From Phytophthora sp. 'mugwort' (lineage: Eukaryota > Oomycota > Peronosporomycetes > Peronosporales > Peronosporaceae): DNA of 64,000 nt. The stretch is taken from the NCBI GenBank assembly GCA_033558025.1, contig JAUCEF010000004.1:124001-188000 (forward strand). Reading direction: 5' to 3'. A program made the position numbers and the translations under genes. The notes beneath the pieces were generated by a model. It searched no databases and was not told the origin of the DNA. It saw only the letters and a program-made list of their open reading frames with translations. This document shows positions 55,928-64,000 of this stretch, in pieces (within the stretch, counting starts at the first letter, position 1; each line of letters begins with the position of its first letter).

Positions 55928-56911
55928 ATGAGTTCTGGTTTCTCATATCCTCAGCCAATATTCATATCACCGATCTACAATCCTGCATTCTATCTAACGT
56001 TGGATGCCAGCGGCTATCTGACCTATGAGTATGCCCAGACGCTTTACCTCGATAAATATGATTATCCACTAACATATATTTCTGGTATCACCCCAGGGGT
56101 TGCAACACAAGGTGTAGCCCTTGTTCCAGGTACTAACAGTGATATCAATGGTATTGGGACACTACCTTGTGTAAGCTTGATAATGGATGGATCCATCGTG
56201 TCGTCTGCTCCTGCATATACTCTCGACATCACCCCAGGTACTGCCACTCCGGGTAAGGCACTTGTGCTGGATGGATCTGGATCTATCGGAACAATTACTT
56301 CGCTGGCAGCTACTTCGCTGACCGGTACGCTCGAGACGGCGGCTCAGCTTACTATCACATCGCTTGGATCATTATCTGCTTTGACTATTGTAGGCAATCT
56401 ATCGTTTAGTGGCGCTTCAATGACTTTGACCGGTCTATCAATGCTCAGTTCTACGTCAATAACAGGCACCCTAGCCACTCCCTCCCAGCCAAATATAACT
56501 GTCATTGGCACATTGAGCTCGCTCACCATCAGTAGCAGTTTAACACTAGGTACGACAGTAATCAGCGAGGCAGAAATAGTGGTCCTTGATAGAGTAACCA
56601 AAGGCTCTGCGGGAGCCAATAAAGCTCTTGTCTTAAATGCCAGCAGTAATATTACTGGTATTAATGCACTGTCTGCATCATCTCTTAGGGGTACCCTTCA
56701 AACAGCGACTCAATCCAACATCACAAGCGTCGGCACTCTATCCGGATTATCAATCGGTGGCTCTCTAACAATATCCGGTTCATCACGAGTACTCTCTATT
56801 ACTGGAGCATCCTCGTATATCAATTCGTTATCGCACAGACTCAGTGGAGTAACTATCGATCTGAGCGTGTTGAACGGGGACTATGGCGTTATCACGTCAA
56901 CAAAGCTCTGA
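55928..56911 (+). CDS. fibre-like repetitive virion protein, probably 3'-truncated
   Basis: 327 residues, uninterrupted. The N-terminus is hydrophobic/aromatic (FSYPQPIFISPIYNPAFY). The rest is Ser/Thr/Gly/Leu-rich with a repeating unit of the type LTGTL.TA.Q..ITSLG.LS.LTI (about residues 125-150, 175-200 and 252-280). Such repeats form beta-helical or triple-stranded fibres in viral and phage attachment proteins (family knowledge). Fibre proteins usually end in a knob or tail domain; none is seen here, and the frame stops about 15 bases before homology to a pogo transposase begins, so the 3' part was probably lost on insertion or deletion. It is the only open gene in the viral block. Confidence 0.55.
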   Translation: MSSGFSYPQPIFISPIYNPAFYLTLDASGYLTYEYAQTLYLDKYDYPLTYISGITPGVATQGVALVPGTNSDINGIGTLPCVSLIMDGSIVSSAPAYTLDITPGTATPGKALVLDGSGSIGTITSLAATSLTGTLETAAQLTITSLGSLSALTIVGNLSFSGASMTLTGLSMLSSTSITGTLATPSQPNITVIGTLSSLTISSSLTLGTTVISEAEIVVLDRVTKGSAGANKALVLNASSNITGINALSASSLRGTLQTATQSNITSVGTLSGLSIGGSLTISGSSRVLSITGASSYINSLSHRLSGVTIDLSVLNGDYGVITSTKL

Positions 56912-56924
56912 TCTCAGATTCATT

Positions 56925-57573
56925 TAATGTGATCCGCGTTCCACTTGGTGTTAGAGGCTGCTACGTTTCCTTTCAACCTCGCGCATGGGTCGATCACGAA
57001 ATGCTACTTCAGTGGCTTGAATGGCACTACCCCACTGTGACGCAAGCCGATGGACAATGGGTTGTCTGGAATTCGATGCGCGCGCACCTCGCCAAACCAG
57101 TGAAGCAAGGCTGCGCTGACAAGACTATTAAAATGGCTGTCATCCCTGGTGGGCTCTTGCGCTACTTGCAGGCAGGCAACGTCGGGATCCTCAAGTCTTT
57201 CAAGAACCAAATGTCAGTTTTAATCGATTTGAACACGCCCTCATCAAGTGGCGTACATCCGCGGTGGAAATCCCCCCCCCCTTCTATCGAAACGGTTGTA
57301 TCCTGGGTAACGACAGCGTGCCAGGTTCCTGAAAATGTGGTGATGAAGAGCATCGGTAGGTGTGGTTTTTACGATGATCCTAACGAATGGTTTATCAGCA
57401 GACACGACGTCTACGGAGCTAAGTTTCACAATGCCTGGTCGGAATCTGCTGTGGACGAACAAGGTACTGGTAGCAACGGTAGTGACGACGGCCCTGCTGA
57501 CGAACTGCTTGATGCCTTTGACGAAATGTGGGTCGAAGAATATGTCTCGGAGTCTGAGCTACATCTAGCATAA
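56925..57573 (+). pseudogene. pogo-type (DDE_1) transposase, N-terminally truncated
   Basis: The open frame starts at once within the catalytic domain: VPLGVRGCYVSFQPRAWVDH, then QWVVWNSMRAHLAKPVKQGC, MAVIPGGLLRYLQAGNVGIL and SFKNQMSVLIDL, and the C-terminal SIGRCGFYDDPNEWFISRHD. In active relatives the third block reads WDSMRAH; here the second catalytic aspartate is asparagine. The CENP-B-like DNA-binding half and the first catalytic region are missing. It follows the fibre-like gene with no spacer of note. Confidence 0.78.
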
Positions 57574-57841
57574 ACATTCTAATCCATCTTGCTGATGTTG
57601 AATGTCAATCGCCGTCATGTGGTTTTCAGTGGTCGGTCCAGACTCCTCGTTTCGCAAGAAATAGAGTACCATCCTACACAGTACGCTCGGTGGCGTCGTA
57701 GGGAACTCTATAACAATAGATGAGTAGACGACGGCGTACTAATACGTATTCTACGTTAGGTAAGCAATTAACAAGATAGTATTATTGCTGAGATTTAACC
57801 TTGAGCAGGTAGCGGAATCTTAGTAACTTGGCGTCGAATAT

Positions 57842-58150
57842 CTAGAGTCTCAAACAGATACCTCTCACAAACGCCAACACAAGCGCTCCGCAGCTCTTGT
57901 CATCTTGCGGAAAATACCAGCTGACATCTCTGCGCCAGCGCTTCTTTGGGAGTATGGGCAAGAAAACACTTTTGAAGACACCATCAACTAATTCGATCGT
58001 ATCCTTGTCGTTTCGCGGATTCATGCCAGTGTACACGTACGTAATAGGCTAATACGGAGACCGCACCAATGGTTTATATCCATCCACAGAGCTCCAACAA
58101 TCTTGGCGGCGCCGGTTTCGACATTTTTGTGCTTTTGAGCCATTCTAACT
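57842..58150 (-). pseudogene. C48 (Ulp1-like) cysteine protease C-terminal fragment
   Basis: The minus strand reads GALWMDINHWCGLRIS (about 58110-58060), with the NHW histidine. After a frame change it continues YTGMNPRNDKDTIELVDGVF and YFPQDDKSCGALVLAFVRG (58036-57860), with glutamine and catalytic cysteine. Such domains are frequent in oomycete MULE and related elements. It is too short to be a gene. Confidence 0.5.
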
Positions 58151-58990
58151 TTTCATCGCACTTCCAATTGTCATCAACTGAGTAGCGAACGTGTTTGCAC
58201 TCCGCGCGTGCGGTCGCCTGTTTGCATCAGCGCAGATGATAGGCATTGCTGCTGTCATTGCAAATCTTCTGCCAGTTCGTGAGCCAGACTGAGCAGCGAC
58301 CGCTCTTCGTCGTCCTTCAGGTTAATATTGGCTAGACAAGTGCAAACAGGGTTCCGTCGCCGAACAGAGACCCCAGATGTGATTCCTCCGCATCAACTCC
58401 ATTAATCCACTCGATACGTTTTTGAATCATTCTGAATGTATTTCTGATTCCGTGCCATCCTCCCGTGGTGTATATGTAGCTACCCGTTATTTTGGGGTAA
58501 ATGGTCGAGTGACCCTGATGGAATTTCAGCAAAATCTCATTGTCTCGCAGTTCTGCGTGCTGCTGTTCTCTAGATAACAAAATCAGTTAATTGGGCACAA
58601 TATGTTCGAAGGTTTTTTTTATATCATACTATAAAAATTGCTGTAGATTCAGCAATTGAGCAGAGATTGAGATAATCCACAATTAACGGCTGTCGCTGCA
58701 TTTTTTTGCTGACCTGCGTATTTCATTGGATACCTACCATAGCAAGACCGATCGATGAAAAATACAGATGCTGCATTTCCATCGCGCCACCCAAAGTCGC
58801 CATGGGACCTGTAGCTCAGTGTGCGACAGACCACCCCTTGAATCAGTTTGTTTGGGGTGAATTGAGGGGAGTGGCGCTGCAAAGTGTCGCTCTAAGAGGG
58901 CTGTCACCTACCTGCGATGGTCCATATCTGACCAACGGGAATAATGCTCCGTCCACACCACAGCTAACGGAAAAGCTCGATAGAGAAGAT
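58151..58990. other. unassigned decayed DNA
   Basis: A minus open block (58580-58332) contains residues such as HSTIYPKITGSYIYTTGGWH and may belong to the same element as the C48 fragment. The remainder has no recognisable content. Confidence 0.35.
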
Positions 58991-58999
58991 GGTGGTTCA

Positions 59000-60510
59000 A
59001 TTCCTCCTACTGGCGACTTTCGCGATCTGAAAACAATTTCATTTGTTTACTATTACGGCTTATATATGCAGCGATTTCTGACGAAGAGAAGACGACTCTC
59101 GCAACCAAGAAGTTGGCTGCTACGAAGCTAGTACGGCGAGAAATGGAGGAGTCGAGATGCTTGCGATGACTGGGATTGCTGCGCTTGAGCAAATTTCAGG
59201 GTTGATCCGGTTGGTCCGACGACGACGGTACGTAGCTTAGTTGCGCGCATGCCTGTCCTTTGCTTGTTCGCCGCGTCATATGTACTTTTTCAGCGTCATC
59301 TTGTAGAAATCGGCATCCTGAGCGAAGACGTGCATTAGTGACGTGTGTAGCTCGTCAATGCGCAAGTAATATTCGCGATCATGCCGCCGAACTTGTCGTG
59401 ACTCCAACGAAATGTCTCTGACCCGCTCGCCCACAGCTTGCTCAAGCGACCGAAGTACATCTAGACAACGATGCGGTCAGAAGAAACGCGCCGGCTACGC
59501 TGAGTTTCATCGTTGGTAAGCCCGCCATTTCGAAGTTTGCGCTTGGGTTGGATCGTTCCGATTATTTGTCCAGACCCTTGGTATCCCATGTCTACCAGGA
59601 CTGTCTAGCTTCGGCAAAATTCTTCGTGGTCTTCTCCGTTGTCTTCGATTCCGAGTTCTCCAGCGACGGCATTCTTGGCTCATGTTCGTGTGAAGCTCTT
59701 TCCGCTCCATGAAGATGGTGTTATGGTGCGTGGCGCCCGGATAGTGCGATGACAGCGAGACACATATTCCAGGAAGTGCAACAGGCGCTTCAAGCTTTAG
59801 TCCGTGAAGGTGGTGCTTACCTGAATAATACGTTTTTGCCTCCGCGAATCTTCTACTCGGACGGTGAGTTTCTTGAATTTCACGTTTGTAGTGTAGCGTG
59901 CGTAGCATTGTTGAGGCTTTGACACTACGTTGTCATTGAGATCGGCTGGATGAAGTGATCCATGAGTGGCTTTTCGATCAGTTCGAGCACCTTCATCGTC
60001 ATTTTCTCGAACGTGGATGTTTTCCTCCCGAAAACTTTGGCATGCATGTCCCACTGAGAGTACCGCTTCAGGACATTCAACGTCATGAAGAAGGCATCGC
60101 ACGCGGTGCATTTAAATCTTGGACCCCCCCCAACATCCAGTACGATGAGATTGCCGGCTAGGCCAGAGCATATAATGTCTCGTACTCAGGGTGGGATTAG
60201 TTGGTCATGTTGCAAATTCTCTCCGATCCTTGATCAACGAGGAAACGGCCGTGGATCGGGCTGTCAGAGTCGATTTTGTCTTCGAACAGGTGGAAGTACT
60301 CGTATTCGCCGTTTCTTGCAACCTCTCGTCACGGTGCAGCATGGAGTCTTCCATCTGGGCCAGGGCCACGGCGGTGTTGATCATCTGGGGGTCGCTTCTG
60401 TCGGCGTTAGCGAAGAACTTGGGTATGCTGTTCTGTTGGCTTGTGAATTCAGAAGTGAAGCGCGCTTTCGGGATTTTGACGGGAATTGTGCTGTAGACAA
60501 ATCAAATGCC
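59000..60510 (-). pseudogene. decayed coding region of unknown family
   Basis: Coding-like minus-strand pieces lie in several frames: RKRASLLNSQANRTAYPSSS or, in the next frame, NADRSDPQMINTAVALAQME (about 60410-60350), a cysteine pair FKCTACDAFF (about 60110), and REYYLRIDELHTSLMHVFAQ (about 59375-59310). The style (short Cys-pair finger, charged helices) suggests a transposon-borne or oomycete-specific nuclear protein, but I do not recognise a family. Confidence 0.3.
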
Positions 60511-60599
60511 GTTTTCTTTGATAGCCAGTAAATTACTGATATATACATATGGAGTTAGCTAAACAATTTCGCGTACAGCTTAGTGGCAACATAAGAAGA

Positions 60600-60672
60600 T
60601 ATCGGAGGAGGGGATCGAACCCTCGATCTTGAGCGTGTTAAGCTCACGTCCTAACCACTAGACGACACCGAC
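60600..60672 (-). tRNA. tRNA-Val(AAC), copy 1
   Basis: 73 bases folding into a cloverleaf. Anticodon stem TGAGC/GCTCA has loop TTAACAC, anticodon AAC (valine GTT). T arm is GAGGG TTCGATC CCCTC. Acceptor stem has a G1-U72 wobble and a U6-U67 mismatch. Confidence 0.85.
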
Positions 60673-61317
60673 ACTCGAAACACGAACACACTTACCCGAA
60701 TAAGACGCTTGCGCTACCGTTTACGGCACAACCAGACAGATATCTTCCCTATCAGCACTCATCGAATGCCCGCCTCGGTATCATACCCTCTCGCATCGCA
60801 TCAACCCACTCCAATATCACAACAGTGAGATCAATCCGAGACTGACTTACGGCCCATGACAGCCCCCACTGTACGCGCATCTACTCCCGGCGGGGCTTAC
60901 TAGTTCTCGGTGGCGCGTAGACCCCTCGAGACCGCAGCGTGGTAGATAAACATCAGCTACGAGGACCGTCTTGCCGCGCATCAATGTTGCCAGACTACGC
61001 CGTGTTTTGCCGGGAAAAGCTGTGGCGCGACTTTTTTTGTCCCTACTGCAGCCCGAATGCACTGTATTGATCCGCTGCAGCTACCCTTCCGTCGTAGCAA
61101 ATAGCCCAGTGGGGAACAAGCGCAGCTTTGATCAGGTGACGTGAACAAACAGAATTCGTGGCGAAACCACAGATATGTGGGTCAAACTACGCGTAGTGTA
61201 CGCGGGGATGGCGAAGGCATCCGATGCAGGCTCCAACGGGCTCACAGCAGTGCATAGGCGTGGGAAGGCGGCGATAGCGGATAGTTGGCGGTGCAAAAGT
61301 GCAATGCAAAATGGACC

Positions 61318-61398
61318 CGACAGCTGTGAGATTTGAACTCACGCGGGTTACCCCAATAGATTTCTAGTCTATCGCCTTAACCACTCGGCCAAGCTGTC
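61318..61398 (-). tRNA. tRNA-Ser(AGA), copy 1
   Basis: 81 bases with perfect acceptor GACAGCT/AGCTGTC, discriminator G and a long variable arm. The anticodon stem ATAGA/TCTAT has loop CTAGAAA, anticodon AGA (serine TCT). Confidence 0.93.
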
Positions 61399-61763
61399 AT
61401 TAAAATACGAAACAAATTCACTTCTTCACCACATTCGCCATACATTTCAAGACATTCCTACTAGCATTCTACACAACATACGCCGCCATGGACCACACTA
61501 ACGGTCGTCCGCACCGTAGTTTGCCAACCTAGCGACTCTACCACCGCCCCATACCTTCTCACCGAAGCGTTGCCTCCTACTCCCCTATGTGTGTCTTCAA
61601 CCGAATCGGTGCCTTCTAGGTCAGGGGACAACTCGCTGCGCTGCTGGAACCACGCCACGGTTCGGCTACGTGTGGTGTCGGAAACAGAGGGCGGGTAGTG
61701 AGTCCAGTTGGCCCGGAGTTAGCTAAACAATTTCGCGTACAGCTTAGTGGCAACATAAGAAGA

Positions 61764-61836
61764 TATCGGAGGAGGGGATCGAACCCTCGATCTTGAGCGT
61801 GTTAAGCTCACGTCCTAACCACTAGACGACACCGAC
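61764..61836 (-). tRNA. tRNA-Val(AAC), copy 2
   Basis: Identical to copy 1 by reading, offset 1164 bases; the same acceptor mismatch is present. Confidence 0.85.
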
Positions 61837-62481
61837 ACTCGAAACACGAACACACTTACCCGAGTAAGACGCTTGCGCTACCGTTTACGGCACAACCAGA
61901 CAGATATCTTCCCTATCAGCACTCATCGAATGCCCGCCTCGGTATCATACCCTCTCGCATCGCATCAACCCACTCCAATATCACAACAGTGAGATCAATC
62001 CGAGACTGACTTACGGCCCATGACAGCCCCCACTGTACGCGCATCTACTCCCGGCGGGGCTTACTAGTTCTCGGTGGCGCGTAGACCCCTCGAGACCGCA
62101 GCGTGGTAGATAAACATCAGCTACGAGGACCGTCTTGCCGCGCATCAATGTTGCCAGACTACGCCGTGTTTTGCCGGGAAAAGCTGTGGCGCGACTTTTT
62201 TTGTCCCTACTGCAGCCCGAATGCACTGTATTGATCCGCTGCAGCTACCCTTCCGTCGTAGCAAATAGCCCAGTGGGGAACAAGCGCAGCTTTGATCAGG
62301 TGACGTGAACAAACAGAATTCGTGGCGAAACCACAGATATGTGGGTCAAACTACGCGTAGTGTACGCGGGGATGGCGAAGGCATCCGATGCAGGCTCCAA
62401 CGGGCTCACAGCAGTGCATAGGCGTGGGAAGGCGGCGATAGCGGATAGTTGGCGGTGCAAAAGTGCAATGCAAAATGGACC

Positions 62482-62562
62482 CGACAGCTGTGAGATTTGA
62501 ACTCACGCGGGTTACCCCAATAGATTTCTAGTCTATCGCCTTAACCACTCGGCCAAGCTGTC
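62482..62562 (-). tRNA. tRNA-Ser(AGA), copy 2
   Basis: Second identical copy, offset 1164 bases. Confidence 0.93.
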
Positions 62563-62927
62563 ATTAAAATACGAAACAAATTCACTTCTTCACCACATTC
62601 GCCATACATTTCAAGACATTCCTACTAGCATTCTACACAACATACGCCGCCATGGACCACACTAACGGTCGTCCGCACCGTAGTTTGCCAACCTAGCGAC
62701 TCTACCACCGCCCCATACCTTCTCACCGAAGCGTTGCCTCCTACTCCCCTATGTGTGTCTTCAACCGAATCGGTGCCTTCTAGGTCAGGGGACAACTCGC
62801 TGCGCTGCTGGAACCACGCCACGGTTCGGCTACGTGTGGTGTCGGAAACAGAGGGCGGGTAGTGAGTCCAGTTGGCCCGGAGTTAGCTAAACAATTTCGC
62901 GTACAGCTTAGTGGCAACATAAGAAGA

Positions 62928-63000
62928 TATCGGAGGAGGGGATCGAACCCTCGATCTTGAGCGTGTTAAGCTCACGTCCTAACCACTAGACGACACCGAC
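62928..63000 (-). tRNA. tRNA-Val(AAC), copy 3
   Basis: Identical to copies 1 and 2 by reading; the same acceptor mismatch is present. Confidence 0.85.
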
Positions 63001-63646
63001 ACTCGAAACACGAACACACTTACCCGAATAAGACGCTTGCGCTACCGTTTACGGCACAACCAGACAGATATCTTCCCCTATCAGCACTCATCGAATGCCC
63101 GCCTCGATATCATACCCTCTCGCATCGCATCAACCCACTCCAATATCACAACAGTGAGATCAATCCGAGACTGACTTACGGCCCATGACATCCCCCACTG
63201 TACGCGCATCTACTCCCGGCGGGGCTTACTAGTTCTCGGTGGCGCGTAGACCCCTCGAGACCGCAGCGTGGTAGATAAACATCAGCTACGAGGACCGTCT
63301 TGCCGCGCATCAATGTTGCCAGACTACGCCGTGTTTTGCCGGGAAAAGCTGTGGCGCGACTTTTTTTGTCCCTACTGCAGCCCGAATGCACTGTATTGAT
63401 CCGCTGCAGCTACCCTTCCGTCGTAGCAAATAGCCCAGTGGGGAACAAGCGCAGCTTTGATCAGGTGACGTGAACAAACAGAATTCGTGGCGAAACCACA
63501 GATATGTGGGTCAAACTACGCGTAGTGTACGCGGGGATGGCGAAGGCATCCGATGCAGGCTCCAACGGGCTCACAGCAGTGCATAGGCGTGGGAAGGCGG
63601 CGATAGCGGATAGTTGGCGGTGCAAAAGTGCAATGCAAAATGGACC

Positions 63647-63727
63647 CGACAGCTGTGAGATTTGAACTCACGCGGGTTACCCCAATAGATTTCTAGTCTA
63701 TCGCCTTAACCACTCGGCCAAGCTGTC
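63647..63727 (-). tRNA. tRNA-Ser(AGA), copy 3
   Basis: Third identical copy, offset 1165 bases because of the one-base insertion in unit 3. Confidence 0.93.
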
Positions 63728-64000
63728 ATTAAAATACGAAACAAATTCACTTCTTCACCACATTCGCCATACATTTCAAGACATTCCTACTAGCATTCTA
63801 CACAACATACGCCGCCATGGACCACACTAACGGTCGTCCGCACCGTAGTTTGCCAACCTAGCGACTCTACCACCGCCCCATACCTTCTCACCGAAGCGTT
63901 GCCTCCTACTCCCCTATGTGTGTCTTCAACCGAATCGGTGCCTTCTAGGTCAGGGGACAACTCGCTGCGCTGCTGGAACCACGCCACGGTTCGGCTACGT

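Larger units (their letters stand above)
49841..56911. mobile_element. endogenous Polinton-like virus (PLV) remnant
   Basis: About 7.1 kb of AT-rich DNA carries a virion-morphogenesis set found together only in Polintons, PLVs and virophages: double-jelly-roll major capsid, penton-like minor capsid, adenovirus-type protease, A32-like packaging ATPase and small virion protein. Two GIY-YIG genes, an ExoX-like protein and a fibre-like protein accompany it. Gene order from left to right, with strand: GIY-YIG(+), ExoX-like(+), major capsid(-), protease(+), small virion protein(+), minor capsid(-), GIY-YIG(+), ATPase(-), fibre(+). I see no polymerase, primase-helicase or integrase, so either the right half is lost or this lineage lacks them. 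Terminal inverted repeats were not found. Most genes are frameshifted, so it is an old, defective copy. Confidence 0.8.
60551..61714. repeat. tandem repeat unit 1 (1164 bases) with tRNA-Val and tRNA-Ser
   Basis: Starts at GGAGTTAGCT (60551). The same unit begins again at 61715 and 62879. The unit holds two tRNA genes on the minus strand. Short open frames inside each unit (for instance at 60847-61062) repeat identically and are not genes. Confidence 0.92.
61715..62878. repeat. tandem repeat unit 2 (1164 bases)
   Basis: Nearly identical to unit 1; I noted one substitution at 61864 (CGAGTAAG against CGAATAAG). Contains the second tRNA-Val and tRNA-Ser. Confidence 0.92.
62879..64000. repeat. 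tandem repeat unit 3, cut by the window end
   Basis: Same unit with a one-base insertion near 63076 and substitutions near 63106 and 63190. It runs off the right edge, so the array has at least three units. Confidence 0.92.

Noticed and set aside
49841..56911. Virophage or Maverick/Polinton with polymerase and integrase
   Set aside because: No family B polymerase, primase-helicase or retroviral-type integrase motif seen on either strand, so the narrower PLV label is kept.
60847..63391. Repeated 71- and 65-codon open frames in each tandem unit
   Set aside because: They recur only because the unit recurs; no domain, and the stronger signal is the tRNA pair.

Overview
The window looks like nuclear DNA of an oomycete, most likely Phytophthora or a close relative. 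The signs are GC-rich genes with few short introns (66-90 bases, GT..AG), a flagellar dynein-arm assembly factor, an oomycete-type LRR receptor kinase, clustered APC permeases, and gaps full of decayed copia, gypsy, PIF-Harbinger, hAT, MULE-like and pogo-like elements. Species cannot be fixed from sequence alone.

Layout. 1-2450: 5' half of a copia retroelement (minus). 2746-5187: frameshifted multi-pass membrane protein pseudogene (minus). 5253-7712: LRR receptor-like kinase, five exons. 8553-9026: LYR-motif mitochondrial protein. 9232-20918: three APC permease paralogues with a hAT remnant between the first and second. 21252-22748: Ca-activated K channel-like gene. 23365-24622: cyclin. 26421-34756: a secreted alpha/beta-hydrolase gene and two decayed paralogues, one split by a PIF-Harbinger element. 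35026-40166: two more APC permeases sharing a nearly identical 509-base 3' tract. 40369-41901: DNAAF11/LRRC6-type gene. 42881-49530: a second Harbinger element and gypsy and MULE debris.

49841-56911 is the most interesting part. It is an AT-rich, compact, endogenous Polinton-like virus (PLV) remnant. I read a double-jelly-roll major capsid protein, a minor capsid (penton-like) protein, an adenovirus-type maturation protease, a small virion protein, an A32-like packaging ATPase, two GIY-YIG nuclease genes, a protein with two ExoX-like C-terminal modules, and a repetitive fibre-like protein. The genes alternate in direction with tiny divergent gaps and overlapping convergent ends. All except the fibre-like ORF carry stops or frameshifts, and no polymerase, helicase or integrase is visible. 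A truncated pogo-type transposase abuts the right end.

57574-60550 holds decayed C48 protease-like and unidentified coding remnants. From 60551 to the window end there is a tandem array with a 1164-base unit, each unit carrying tRNA-Val(AAC) and tRNA-Ser(AGA) on the minus strand; the array continues past the window.

How the genes relate: the permeases are a locally amplified transport family (nutrient uptake is inferred). The receptor kinase, K channel and flagellar factor fit a zoosporic life cycle. The intervals between the host genes have been remodelled by mobile elements.
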